From positions 1-64,000 of the forward strand of contig CAZOOP010000014.1 of the NCBI GenBank assembly GCA_964581465.1: DNA of 64,000 nt, written 5' to 3'. This document shows positions 1 to 8,546 of this stretch, piece by piece (within the stretch, counting starts at the first letter, position 1; every line of letters begins with the position of its first letter). The notes beneath the pieces were generated by a model. That model saw nothing but the letters and a program-made list of their open reading frames with translations. It had not been told where the DNA came from and ran no database searches. The position numbers and the translations under genes are program-made. Source of the DNA: WJMB01 sp964581465 (GTDB lineage: Bacteria > RBG-13-66-14).

Positions 1-283
1 CGCCGAGATAAGTACCCAACTGCAATAGCTGATGTTCATCTTCTGTGATGATCCCCTCCCTATTTCACCAAGCGCTTCTTTAGTGCATGGTAATAACACA
101 CTTATATGTAAAGCTAAATCAGGTGAGCGTAAATTGCAAACCACCGCATAGTTAAGTATCAAAAGAGCATACATCTTGTCTCCGCCAATTTATAACTGCT
201 TATACCTTACAGGTACTTCTGAGACTACACGCGTATTATCAAAAGATTACAATCACTATCCGGTCTGAACAGGTGCGATATCC
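1..283 (+). mobile_element. Tail of a family D repeat followed by a truncated family A repeat
   Basis: Bases 1-55 match the terminal part of family D (the segment ending ctgtgatgatccc is the reverse complement of the start of the copy at 26737). From about 56 to 283 the sequence aligns, with many substitutions, to the body and tail of family A: the blocks around tccgccaatttataactgc and gattacaatcac correspond to gccgccac..gactgccc and gatacaatcacaatcagg in better copies. The family A head is missing. No coding capacity. An old, eroded copy. Confidence 0.6.
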
Positions 284-579
284 TCTACTTTTTAGCTAAA
301 CGTCGGAAACACAGCCGCCCAGTTTCGCGCGGCATATATTCAGGTAACGTAGAATCACCGCATACAATCGCCGGTATGTGTCAGTTATCTACGCTGGAAA
401 GCTATTATTGACGTTCGGTTGGCATTATACGCGCTGCAAAAGCGCGGGATAATCAAAGCGGCTGTTTAACCGCCGCGAGGTTTGGGCAAGTTTTAGCTGA
501 CACCACGGACCTGCCGCCTTGAATTGATAGACAGCCAGTCAGCAGGGTATTCCTGTCCAGCTTCGTTAATGATAGTACA
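284..579. other. Non-coding AT-rich spacer, nothing recognised
   Basis: No convincing open reading frame or RNA gene. It may be eroded repeat sequence like its neighbour, but I could not align it to families A-D. A small imperfect stem (ATTAT-GCGC...GCGC-ATAAT) lies around 434-464. Confidence 0.4.
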
Positions 580-603
580 ACGGGGCGGTCCGGACCGCCC
601 CGT
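580..603 (-). terminator. Perfect 24-bp palindrome, probable terminator
   Basis: A gap-free 24-bp palindrome (ACGGGGCGGTCC and its complement) lies 27 bp past the stop codon of the DUF4349 operon on the minus strand. The following minus-strand bases are only modestly T-rich (ttgtactatcatt), so it is a weak intrinsic terminator or a protein-binding palindrome. Confidence 0.5.
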
Positions 604-629
604 CATGCAAGGCGTGGACGCCTCGCCCG

Positions 630-1490
630 CTAGGCTTTCCGCCGGCGACGGAGGCGGCGGATCAGCAAGAAGATTCCCAGCCCCAGGCCGCTAACGGGCA
701 CCCCGACCACCAGGACGATGATCAGCACCCGCAGCACGTGGAGCAGGATGATGTAGCCTCGGGTGAAGCCTGCTCCGGTGAGCCGGGCCGCCGGATCGGC
801 GATCAGTCCCTCCTCGGCGGTCAAGGTAAGGTAGACCGGGGTGACGCCGGATGCGCCATCCAGACTCGGGTATTGAGCCAGCAGGGCTGCTTCTTCGTTT
901 TCGATGGTCAGCAGACGGTAGCGCAGCTCTGTGGCCTCGGCGGTTCCGGCCTCCTCGAGCTGGCGCTCCAGGGCGGCGTGCTGAGCCCGCAGGTCTCGCA
1001 GCTCGGCGTCGGCCGTGTGGTACTCGAGGCTGACGTCGACGGTGTAGCGCTCCTCGCGCAGCACCTCGCCCAGGGCGCCCAGGCGGCGCAGCAGGCGGTC
1101 TCGCTCGGCGACGTCGACCAGTTGGAGCAGCCAGCCGGCGGCGGGTTCGTCGGTGGGCCGCAGGTAGGAAAGGCGGGCCAGGTAGCCGTCATGGTCGTTC
1201 AACAGCTCCCGGATGCTCTCCAGCGTCCCGCTGAAATCCTCGACCTGGAGAACCAGGCTGGTGGTCACGCGGAGCATCCGGGGCCGGGTGACGGTGTCGT
1301 AGCCGGAGCCGTCGGGTCGGGGCAGGGTCAGGGTGACCTCGTCGCCGGCGGGCTCGACGGCGGGGACGACGGCGTAGTCCTCGAGATGCTCCTCGAGGGC
1401 CGGCCCCTCATAGGATGTGCTCTCGCAGCCGGAGAGGGCCAGCGTTGCGGCTAGGGCCAGGGCGAAGGCGCTGGTTGCTCGGCGCATCAC
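630..1490 (-). CDS. DUF4349-family lipoprotein, third gene of the cluster
   Basis: A 286-residue envelope protein. The N-terminus has a hydrophobic signal ending LALSGC, a lipobox with Cys22 as the predicted lipidated residue. The central region carries a beta segment and a charged coiled coil (about 145-200, the RDLRAQHAALERQLEE type) as in DUF4349. A hydrophobic segment near 245-275 ends in an Arg-rich tail (RRLRRRRKA), so the C-terminus should be cytoplasmic. Its start overlaps the stop of the upstream gene by 4 bp (ATGA), which suggests translational coupling. DUF4349 has no firmly established biochemical role; the family is secreted or lipidated and membrane anchored. Having both a lipobox and a C-terminal membrane segment implies a two-point anchored protein. 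Confidence 0.8.
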   Translation of the reverse strand: MMRRATSAFALALAATLALSGCESTSYEGPALEEHLEDYAVVPAVEPAGDEVTLTLPRPDGSGYDTVTRPRMLRVTTSLVLQVEDFSGTLESIRELLNDHDGYLARLSYLRPTDEPAAGWLLQLVDVAERDRLLRRLGALGEVLREERYTVDVSLEYHTADAELRDLRAQHAALERQLEEAGTAEATELRYRLLTIENEEAALLAQYPSLDGASGVTPVYLTLTAEEGLIADPAARLTGAGFTRGYIILLHVLRVLIIVLVVGVPVSGLGLGIFLLIRRLRRRRKA

Positions 1491-2152
1491 TCCCCCTTCC
1501 GCTCGCGCAGACGGCCGATGCGCAGCCCGATGAAGAAGGCCAGGATGACGATCACCAGGGCGGGGACCACGGTGGTGAAGATGAAGCGGGCCGCCGGGCC
1601 GAAGGCCGGATCGGGCCGGGGGGTCAGGACCAGCTCGAGGCTGTGGCGCTCGGCGGCGTCGCTCAGTTCGTCGAGGCGTCGCCGGGTGTCCTCGAGTTCG
1701 CCCTCCAGTGTGCTTAGCTGACGCTGGCGGCGGATGCGCTCATCGGCGGTGAGGCCGGACTGCTCCACGGCCACGCTCGCGGAGGCGACGCGCCCCTCGA
1801 GGCGCTCGACCTGCGCGTTCAGTTCTGCGAGCAGGTCACCGACGACATCCAGGCGCGAGGTCTCGCTTTCGACAACCCCCAGGCCGCGCAGCTCGCTCAC
1901 GGTGCGCCGGGAGGTCTCGGCGGGCAGGCGGTAGTCCAGATATGCGATCCGACCGTCGGCCGACTCCTCGACCTCTCGGGAGACCAGCAGGGCGCCTCGC
2001 TCGGCCAGCAGGGTCTCGACGCTGGTCAATCCGGCGTCGAATTCATCGAGGGCCAGAACCAGCTCGACCTCGTAGACCCGGGGAGCGGCGTGCGACGGCA
2101 GAGACAGGACAGCCAGGGCCGTCGCCGTCAGGATCGGGATTGCGCGGCGCAC
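1487..2152 (-). CDS. DUF4349-family secreted protein, second gene of the cluster
   Basis: A 221-residue paralogue of the genes on both sides. It has a Sec signal peptide with a likely cleavage after SHA (about residue 23) and no lipobox, so unlike its two neighbours it is not predicted to be lipidated. A coiled coil spans roughly 95-175 (NAQVERLEGRVAS, LSTLEGELEDTRRRLDEL) and one membrane segment about 190-212 precedes a basic tail. It starts 2 bp after the stop of the upstream paralogue and overlaps the next gene by 4 bp. Function unknown. The coiled coils may pair with those of the neighbouring paralogues; this is inference. Confidence 0.75.
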   Translation of the reverse strand: MRRAIPILTATALAVLSLPSHAAPRVYEVELVLALDEFDAGLTSVETLLAERGALLVSREVEESADGRIAYLDYRLPAETSRRTVSELRGLGVVESETSRLDVVGDLLAELNAQVERLEGRVASASVAVEQSGLTADERIRRQRQLSTLEGELEDTRRRLDELSDAAERHSLELVLTPRPDPAFGPAARFIFTTVVPALVIVILAFFIGLRIGRLRERKGE

Positions 2153-2154
2153 GA

Positions 2155-3195
2155 TTACTCACCGCCCCGGCGCAGCAACCGGACGATCCAGCGGGCCAAC
2201 AGGAAGGTCGGCACGCCGAGCGCGGCCAGGGCCAGAACCACGCCGATGATTACCACGAAGACGCGCAGGATGTTGACGATGGCTATGTAGGCCATCTCGA
2301 AGCCGTCGGCGATGACCCGGTCACCGCGGAAGGTCGTCCCGGGCTCGTCCTCGGTCAGCGTGATGGAGATCTTGGGCAGGGTTACCAGGTCGTCGAAGTT
2401 CTTCAGCCGACCCTCGGCCTCGGAGAGGTTATAGTCCATCTCGTTGAGGCGGCGGTCGAGTTCGCGCAGCTCCTCGGCCGAGGCCCCGCGTTCTACGGCG
2501 TCGTCGTACTCGGCCTTGAGGATGTCGTACTCGCGCTGCAGGCGGTCGCGCAGGCGCTCGGCGTCGACGTACTGCCGGGTGACGTCCTCGGCGGTCGAGT
2601 ACTCCTCGGCGATCTCGCCCAGGTCGCGCAGCTCCCGAATCAGCTCTTGGCGCTCGTCCTTGTGGCAGCGGATCTCGAAGGTAACCGAACCGGCCACCCC
2701 GGCTATGCGGGTCACGTCGACGCTGGTGATGATCACATCGGTGACGCCGGGCTTGTGGTGGGCGTCGATGAGCTCCTCGAGCTTATCCCGACCCTCGTCG
2801 AGGTCGTCGACCACCACGGTCATCTCGGTCTCGTAGACCATCATCCGCTCGAGACCCAGGGTCTCGGTGGTTGTGGTGGGCTGGTCCTCGTCACCGGCCG
2901 GTGCGCCGTCGACGTCCCGAGGCCGCTCCTCGGCCAGCACGTCGTCTTGATAATCCTGGACCGCGCCGCCGGTAGCCAAGTCCATTTCGCCGGCGGCCTG
3001 GGGCGGGGCGGCCTCGTTCTCCACGCTCCCCTCGTAGTCGGCGTACTCGTCGAAGGCCTCTTCGACGGCGTCCTCGAAGTAGGCGTAGGCCTCCTCGGAG
3101 GCTGTGTCGCCCGCGGTCTCGTAGTCCTCGCTGCAGCCGGCCAGGATCATCATCAGCGGCAGCGCAATCAACAACAGCCGGGGAAGGTGCCTCAT
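2155..3195 (-). CDS. DUF4349 domain lipoprotein, first gene of the cluster
   Basis: A 346-residue lipoprotein. I place the start at 3195 because a strong Shine-Dalgarno (GAGGAGGT, 3201-3208, 5-nt spacing) precedes that ATG and the protein then begins with a normal signal ending MILAGC (Cys21). The frame stays open 42 codons further upstream, but those codons lack signal-peptide character. After a long acidic linker (about 25-110) comes a complete DUF4349 domain: a beta region, a coiled coil (LRDRLQREYDILKAEYDDAV), the LPKISITL strand, then a membrane segment about 300-330 and a basic tail. It is the longest and most family-typical of the three and leads a three-gene operon. Confidence 0.85.
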   Translation of the reverse strand: MRHLPRLLLIALPLMMILAGCSEDYETAGDTASEEAYAYFEDAVEEAFDEYADYEGSVENEAAPPQAAGEMDLATGGAVQDYQDDVLAEERPRDVDGAPAGDEDQPTTTTETLGLERMMVYETEMTVVVDDLDEGRDKLEELIDAHHKPGVTDVIITSVDVTRIAGVAGSVTFEIRCHKDERQELIRELRDLGEIAEEYSTAEDVTRQYVDAERLRDRLQREYDILKAEYDDAVERGASAEELRELDRRLNEMDYNLSEAEGRLKNFDDLVTLPKISITLTEDEPGTTFRGDRVIADGFEMAYIAIVNILRVFVVIIGVVLALAALGVPTFLLARWIVRLLRRGGE

Positions 3196-3478
3196 CGAAA
3201 ACCTCCTCGTCGGAGCGCCGCCTTGCCGCCGGCGCAGTCCTGATCGCAAACGTTGCGATGGATGTGTGATAACTGGTGATCGCGGAGAGCGATACTGTTC
3301 TGTAGAAACCGGGCGGTCCATGACGCCGGCTATACTCCCACTATACTCCGCTGGTCTCCCTTTGTTCGCGAGCGGGGCCGAACCGATGGCCCTGAGAACG
3401 CCCCGCCCAATACCGGCGCTTCACCGGCGCCGACCTAAAAGCCGCGGCTTTCGTCAATCGTAATTCGTCAATCGCAAA
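3196..3478. other. Intergenic region upstream of the DUF4349 operon
   Basis: About 280 bp containing the Shine-Dalgarno at 3201-3208 and presumably the operon promoter. The stretch 3330-3350 contains two tatact-like words, but I see no well-spaced -35/-10 pair. No gene recognised. Confidence 0.4.
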
Positions 3479-3499
3479 AGGAGGAGTCCAACTCCTCCT
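3479..3499 (-). terminator. Intrinsic terminator of the NapH-type gene
   Basis: A perfect 9-bp stem (AGGAGGAGT / ACTCCTCCT) with a 3-nt loop. Read on the minus strand it is followed by TTTTGC. It lies 60 bp beyond the stop codon at 3560. Confidence 0.75.
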
Positions 3500-3559
3500 A
3501 TACAATCACCTACCATAAGTATACCGCTTCCCGCGTCATTCGTCCATCGGCGGGCCGAA

Positions 3560-4747
3560 TCAGGGCTCCGCGGCCCCTTCCTCCAGGCCCAGGCTGGCCG
3601 CCGCCGCGCCCAGCTCCAGGCTCTCGGTGGGCAGCAGCTCCAGCACCTTGCGCGGTTTGGCTTCGTAGGCGCGCAGCGGTGTCAGCATTCGGCGGTCGTA
3701 GGGGGTGGGGCTGTCCGGGGTGAGGGGGGCGCCCAGGTCCAGGGAGTAGAGCGGGTAATGAATCTCGCCGATGCGCGCCAGATACTCGTCGCGGGTGATG
3801 TCGGAGCGCAGGCCGTCGTTGAGGTACATCGCGCCGATTCCGAGCAGGATCGCTCCGACGACGACGGCGGGCACCACCCAGCCGGGCAGGCGCTTATTCT
3901 TGCCCAGACGGACCTCCAGGGCTCCGGGGACCGGGCAGACGTCCAGACAGCGCAGGCAGAGATGGCACTCATCGGAGACGACGACCTCGACCTTCTCCAG
4001 CTTGATCCAGGCCGGGCAGACCCGGTCGCAGTCCTTGCAGCCCAGGGCGCAGCGCGAGCTGTCGCGGTGGATCTTCACCGGGCTGAGCATGGAGAAGACG
4101 CCCAGCAGGGCGCCGTAGGGGCACAGATAGCGGCAGAAGAAACGGGGCACGAAGACCGACACCAGCACCAGGCCGCCCAGGGCGTAGTAGAGCCAGTCCG
4201 GGCCGTCGGTGATGAAGTACCACATCCGCAGGTCGCTGAGCTTGACCGCCGGGGAGTAGGCCAGCAGGTGCAGCGTCTCGGCGGTCAGGCCGGCGATCTT
4301 GACAAGGAAGAAGACCAACAGGGCGTACTTGGCCAGGCGCAGCGGCAGGTCGATGAAGGCCGGCAGGCGCAGATCGCGCCCCTTGGTGATCTTGCGGCCC
4401 AGCCACCAGAGCCCCTCGGAGAGCGTCCCCACCGGGCAGACATGACTGCAGAAACCTTTTTTTATCGCAATAGAGAGCAACAACAACAGTATTAAAAACG
4501 CCAACGCCGGGGTGTGGACGTCGACGGCGCCGACGCGCACCGCGTGGGCCAGCTCGATATAACCCAGGTGCGGAGTGACCGCCTCGATGGCCGTTGGTCG
4601 CGCCGGGCCGTCCTCGACGCGCTCCTCGATGGAGTCCAGCCAGAGGGCGTAGAAGATGAACAGGCACGCGAAGGCCAGCAGGAACAGCACCTGCACCATC
4701 AGGCGGAAGCGCCCCGGGCGCGATCGCTTCTTGAAAATGTCCCCCAA
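3560..4747 (-). CDS. NapH/CcoG-like 4Fe-4S ferredoxin-type integral membrane protein
   Basis: A 395-residue polyferredoxin membrane protein. Membrane segments lie near 17-38, 72-92, 135-155, 185-205 and 285-305. Cysteine motifs are CSHVCP (about 97), CRYLCP (about 207), then two ferredoxin-type clusters, CALGCKDCDRVCP (about 233) and CHLCLRCLDVCP (about 262), enough for two 4Fe-4S centres plus the membrane CxxxCP pairs seen in NapH/NosR/YccM proteins. Such proteins pass electrons from quinol or ferredoxin to periplasmic enzymes. The gene stands alone, so the partner reductase is not here. The start is TTG, preceded by AAGGGG; the next in-frame ATG is 16 codons later, just inside the first membrane segment. 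The C-terminal 60 residues are not part of the usual fold. Confidence 0.85.
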   Translation of the reverse strand: MGDIFKKRSRPGRFRLMVQVLFLLAFACLFIFYALWLDSIEERVEDGPARPTAIEAVTPHLGYIELAHAVRVGAVDVHTPALAFLILLLLLSIAIKKGFCSHVCPVGTLSEGLWWLGRKITKGRDLRLPAFIDLPLRLAKYALLVFFLVKIAGLTAETLHLLAYSPAVKLSDLRMWYFITDGPDWLYYALGGLVLVSVFVPRFFCRYLCPYGALLGVFSMLSPVKIHRDSSRCALGCKDCDRVCPAWIKLEKVEVVVSDECHLCLRCLDVCPVPGALEVRLGKNKRLPGWVVPAVVVGAILLGIGAMYLNDGLRSDITRDEYLARIGEIHYPLYSLDLGAPLTPDSPTPYDRRMLTPLRAYEAKPRKVLELLPTESLELGAAAASLGLEEGAAEP

Positions 4748-4777
4748 TCAAGCCCCTTGCCCCTGAGTCCATCGAGT

Positions 4778-4807
4778 AATATAAAACCTCGCTGTGCTTG
4801 AACGCAA
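4778..4807 (-). promoter_or_regulatory. Possible sigma-70 promoter of the NapH-type gene
   Basis: On the minus strand TTGCGT, an 18-bp spacer, then TATATT, ending 30 bp before the TTG start. The -10 is good and the -35 is weak. Confidence 0.4.
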
Positions 4808-4981
4808 GGGCAACGGGCGAGAAAATGCCCCCCGTCACCTTAACCATCGGCCCGAGAACAAGTTGACCAGTCGCGGAACAGTTCCCGGCGCCGGGCTCAT
4901 CCCGATTACGGAGCCGATTCACCCGAATCAAACCGCGCATCGCTCGCCTGGCGCCTTGCCTCTGTGCGCTTGTTTCGATTT

Positions 4982-5281
4982 GGGATTATCCCTCGCATCT
5001 GACCGGACTCATCCAGTTGATAGACTGCCATTCATTGCTTGATAGCTGATAATCGACGCCATTGTCATCCCGCCACATTGCCATCCCGTCGCATTGTCAT
5101 GCCTATGCATGATGGCGCTGAACCGGCCGTGTACTGAGTTCCGCCGGAAGCCCGACGCTGTTGGTTTCATTCAGGTTTCTGCAATGCAGTAAGTGAGTGA
5201 TTCGCTGACGGTGCTCCATGGCCGGCTTCAGTAGTTTCGACCTATCTGCGTTTTAACGAGTTGACACCGTACTGGTGGCTG
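4982..5281 (+). mobile_element. Family D repeat, truncated at its right end
   Basis: It begins GGGATTATCCCTCGCATC, the family D terminus, and aligns through tagactgccattcattgcttg, cgccattgtcat, gcatgatggc and gttgacaccgt with the copies at 16514, 26737 and 46084. A short internal duplication of the 'cattgtcatcccgc' type is present near 5060-5100. The right third is missing: the copy breaks at about 5281 and runs directly into a family A copy that lacks its own head, suggesting a deletion between two adjacent elements. Confidence 0.7.
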
Positions 5282-5584
5282 AATGGGAGCGGCTCGCTGG
5301 GCCGTTATTGACTTTCCTGAAATGCACATCGATAACCAGGCAAGTGCCTAGTATACCTATATGCTTGTTATTACAATACCTTACAAAAACTTATAAGCCA
5401 TAGGAGTCAGCGGCGACCCGCCGCCAGTGCGGTTATAGGTGCGCTGATATCCGGGTTCGCGCATGATCAGAACTGAATCAGCCGCCACATTTCGACCGTC
5501 GATTTATGACAAGTGCCTGATGATCATAAACTTCATTATCAACAATATACAGTCACATCAGCTCCGTTTAGGATATCCGATCCC
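5277..5584 (+). mobile_element. Family A repeat lacking its left terminus
   Basis: It aligns with family A from gggagcggctcgctgggcc to the right terminus gatatccgatccc. Diagnostic blocks present are agccgccac, gacaagtgcctgatgatca, ttatcaacaatataca and agctccgtttaggata. Heavily substituted. The left terminal repeat is missing at the junction with the truncated family D copy. Confidence 0.7.
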
Positions 5585-5840
5585 TACTCGTATAGCTCAT
5601 CATGATGGCGCTGAGCGCGACTTGTGCTATGCGAATAATGACGCTAATTGACATTACTTTATTGTGGATTACAGACAGCGCCTCGGTGAGCAAACCTCCC
5701 TCGCCCGATTCCGGCGGCAACCCTCACATTGTGTACAAGTCCTCCAATGGCTTGATGTACGCCTGGCGGTGATGCGCCCCCCCTTATCCACGGACGGGCC
5801 GGGGCGTCTCCCCGTCCTTGGTTTTGGAGCCTTCGGTTGA
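5585..5840. other. Spacer with one GC-rich hairpin
   Basis: It contains a family D-like scrap (catgatggcgctgag, about 5599-5615) and a 7-bp stem (GGACGGG 5792-5798 with CCCGTCC 5811-5817) about 20 bp upstream of the promoter at 5841. No gene seen. Confidence 0.4.
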
Positions 5841-5869
5841 TTGACATCCCCGCCGGGATGGGCCACAAT
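5841..5869 (+). promoter_or_regulatory. Sigma-70-type promoter giving a near-leaderless mRNA
   Basis: TTGACA (5841-5846), a 17-bp spacer, then CACAAT (5864-5869). The expected start of transcription at about 5876 is only some 4 bases before the ATG at 5880. The TTG of the -35 box is in frame and could be mistaken for a start codon. Confidence 0.6.
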
Positions 5870-5879
5870 CGGACCCCTG

Positions 5880-7547
5880 ATGGAAGGCGACCTGCAACAG
5901 ATCCGCGAGCGTCTGCGCGAGCTGGGCTACCTGCGCAACCCGGCCGAGCGCTTCGTCGTCGGCGCAAACGGAGGGGACGCTCCCGGTCCCCGGCGGCTCT
6001 GGGGCGCCTCACTGCGCGCCTGGCTGGTCATCGGCGGCCTCTGGGCGGCCTGGCTTACCCTGGCCCTGGTCGAGTCCCACAGCGTTTACCTGGCGAGCTT
6101 CCTCGAAGGCTCTTTGTTTGCGGTTTACTGCTTCGTGCCGATCTTGATCGTCAGCGCCCTTCCCCAGGCCCTGCCGACCCTGGCCGCCCAGCTCCTGGCC
6201 CGGCGTCCGCTAAGCGACCGGAGCGCCCGGGTGCTGCGGACCTGGTTGAGCCGGCTTACGGCGACGCTCTTCGGCGGCTCGGCGGCGGCCTTCTGGATCA
6301 CGGGGCGCCTCCTACCGGGCGGTGAAGCTCTTGCGCCGCTCTGGCTCAGCGCTGTGTTCCTGGCCGGCTGCGTGGTGTTGGGTCTGACGGCGCATCGCCT
6401 GACGAGTCTGGTGGTCGGCTACTACCTGGGCGGCGGCTGGACGGCCCGTCGCCGTCTGCGCACCCTGCTGATCGCCGGCGGCCTGGTCTCGGCGGCGGTG
6501 CTGGCTCTGCTGCTGCTGGACCTGAATGATGAACGGCCGACTGAGCCGCCGCGACTGGAGCCCGGCCCGCCCGTGGTCTGCCTGGCCCTGGACTACCTGG
6601 ACCCCGCAGAGGTCGGCCCCGGGACGCCCGAGCTGCTGGCCCAGCGGGAGCGTTCCCGCGTCTACGCGCTGACTTTCCCGCCGGCCGCTTCTCCGGCGCA
6701 GAGCTGGGCCACCCTGGCCAGCGGCCGCCTCCCCGAGGATCACGGTATCAGCGAGCTCTCCTCACTGCGCCTGGCCGGGATACGCTCGCCCCTGCAACCC
6801 CGCGGGGCGGCCCTGGGCGCCGGGGCCTATCTGACGGCTGTCTGGAGACTCCTGGGCCTGGCAGAGCCCCTGCCGGTAACCAGCCGGGACTGGCGCGAGC
6901 CCCCCATCTGGGAGCTCATCTGCTCCGCCGGGGAGGAGTACGGAGCAGCGGTGTTCAACTGGTGGGCCACCTACCCGGCTCTGGGTCGGCGTGGTCTGCA
7001 CATGTTCACCGATGTGGCCCAGGCAGCGGTCAGCAGAGGTGAAGAACTTCCGCCCAACGCCCTCTTCCCGCCGTCGGGCGAAGATGTCGAACAAAGGCCG
7101 TTGCGGCTGCTGCTGCAACTGTTCAACGGCCGCGAGCGCGCCCGGCGGATGGGCGCGGCCATCCCGCCCGTCGAATCCCTCGAACGCGGCTTCGCCGAGG
7201 CCGAGGCCAACTGGCGACGGATGCTGACCGCCTCGGGAAACTCGACCGCCCCCGTGGTCGTAGTTATCCTGAAGCCCGAATCCGGCGTCCAGGGTGAAAT
7301 CTGGGTCCAGGCCGCCGGTCTCGAAACCGGCCGGAACGGCAAACTGCGCCTGGTCGACGCCGCCGCCCTGCTCTTCCGACTCTGCGGTCTGCCCCTCTCC
7401 CGAGAGCTGCCCGGCACACCACCGGAACTAGGCTTGACGGAGTCGCGTTACGTCGAGGATTACGGCCCCCGCCGCCTGCCGGCGCCCACACCGGGTTCGC
7501 TAGACGACGCCTGGGAGAGCCTGCGCAGCCTGGGTTACATCCAGTGA
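5880..7547 (+). CDS. Membrane protein with alkaline-phosphatase-superfamily (phosphodiesterase-like) domain
   Basis: 555 residues from ATG 5880; the earlier in-frame TTG at 5841 is the -35 box of the promoter. The first ~220 residues hold about five or six membrane segments. They are followed by an extracytoplasmic domain opening with VVCLALDYLDP, the metal-binding first strand of the superfamily, then FPPAASPAQSWATLASGRLP, the region that normally carries the nucleophile Ser/Thr and the TLATG-like turn. The extreme C-terminus, ESLRSLGYIQ, resembles the LRSLGY ending of many membrane-bound sulfatase/phosphodiesterase-like proteins. Substrate unknown; such proteins often act on lipids or surface glycans. 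The later metal ligands are not obvious, so activity is uncertain. No Shine-Dalgarno is visible. Confidence 0.65.
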   Translation: MEGDLQQIRERLRELGYLRNPAERFVVGANGGDAPGPRRLWGASLRAWLVIGGLWAAWLTLALVESHSVYLASFLEGSLFAVYCFVPILIVSALPQALPTLAAQLLARRPLSDRSARVLRTWLSRLTATLFGGSAAAFWITGRLLPGGEALAPLWLSAVFLAGCVVLGLTAHRLTSLVVGYYLGGGWTARRRLRTLLIAGGLVSAAVLALLLLDLNDERPTEPPRLEPGPPVVCLALDYLDPAEVGPGTPELLAQRERSRVYALTFPPAASPAQSWATLASGRLPEDHGISELSSLRLAGIRSPLQPRGAALGAGAYLTAVWRLLGLAEPLPVTSRDWREPPIWELICSAGEEYGAAVFNWWATYPALGRRGLHMFTDVAQAAVSRGEELPPNALFPPSGEDVEQRPLRLLLQLFNGRERARRMGAAIPPVESLERGFAEAEANWRRMLTASGNSTAPVVVVILKPESGVQGEIWVQAAGLETGRNGKLRLVDAAALLFRLCGLPLSRELPGTPPELGLTESRYVEDYGPRRLPAPTPGSLDDAWESLRSLGYIQ

Positions 7548-7734
7548 AGCCAACCGGTTCGAGTGACTCGCTATCTCTTGAGTAGTTATTCCAAGCCCAG
7601 AATCCCGACGACGCCCCCCGGGACTCTAAGGAACATATTAATATGCAGTTATGAGTGCCGGCCGCTGGCGTGTCATGGCGCTCGGCTTAACCGTTGTCAG
7701 CCAAATTATCGTCTCAACCTTTTATAAAAGGTTT

Positions 7735-8055
7735 GGCATCATGGAACATGTTCGGACCAAATCAGGCTGATTGGGAGCGGCTTGCTGGATAGTAACTCAC
7801 TTCCCCGAACTGCGCGTTTTTAACCAATCATTCGCCCAGCATACCCGTATTACCTGTTATTACGACACTTAGGAGTCAGTGACAATCTGCTGTCAGGGCA
7901 AATACAAGTCTGCTGTTATCTGGGTTCGCTAAAGATCCGGCCCGTATTAGCCGCCACTTTTTGACTGCCCGTTTTGTGACAAATAACTGATGATCATCAC
8001 CTCTTTTATCAGCAGGATACAATTATAATCAGGTCCGGATCAGGTATGCGGTCCC
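7735..8055 (+). mobile_element. Family A repeat with 7/8 target-site duplication
   Basis: A near-complete 321-bp copy. Left terminus GGCATCATGGAACATGTTCG, right terminus ending tatgcggtccc. Flanks are aaaggttt (7727-7734) and aaaggtta (8056-8063), matching at 7 of 8 positions. The terminal repeats share GGSATC and CGGACC blocks. No ORF. It is the best reference for the family together with the copies at 16583 and 35557. Confidence 0.85.
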
Positions 8056-8058
8056 AAA

Positions 8059-8186
8059 GGTTATAAAACGCGTTTTAACCGGTACATCCGGCTAATAGCT
8101 TGTCGTTAAATGCTTTATAGCTTGTCTTGCACCTTTCTCACACCGCCGATATGTGGCATCAACCTCGCTTTGCTATTCTTGTTCTT
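8059..8186 (+). mobile_element. Probable left part of a family C repeat
   Basis: The words acatccggctaatagcttgt and atgctttatagct align with the start of the family C copy at 30774. The similarity fades before the family B element that begins at 8187, which probably interrupted it. Confidence 0.45.
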
Positions 8187-8546
8187 GGCATCATATGCGA
8201 TCCCGGACCAGCTAACTCCAACTCAAAACACCGACCAGCCTCGAAAAAACTGCTGATACGAGGCCATCACGAATTCAGTATAGCCCACAGCCTTGATCCC
8301 TCGGAGGTCACATGTTACATGCGCATGTAAACAGGCGACTTATGGTATAGGCATTGTCATCAAGGCCAACGGCGTCAAGCGGTTGATTTTTGAGCGCCTA
8401 GACGCCCATTGGGGAATCTGAAGAATGTGGAAATCCACGTACCTGCCAAAAAATGTTCGCTCGATGTGCGTACCTGATTGCCTGCTAACTGCATATCTCC
8501 GAACGTTATCCAGTAACAAAACGGGCCGTAACCGCTAAGTCGCCCC
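8187..8546 (+). mobile_element. Family B repeat, 360 bp
   Basis: Left terminus GGCATCATATGCGATCCCGG, right terminus ...ccgctaagtcgcccc. It has the same 360-bp length as the copy at 14640. Shared internal blocks are gacgcccattgg, ccacgtacctgcc, cgctcgatgtg and ttatccagtaac. Flanks ttgttctt (8179-8186) and ctgttgtt (8547-8554) match at 6 of 8. No ORF. Confidence 0.8.
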
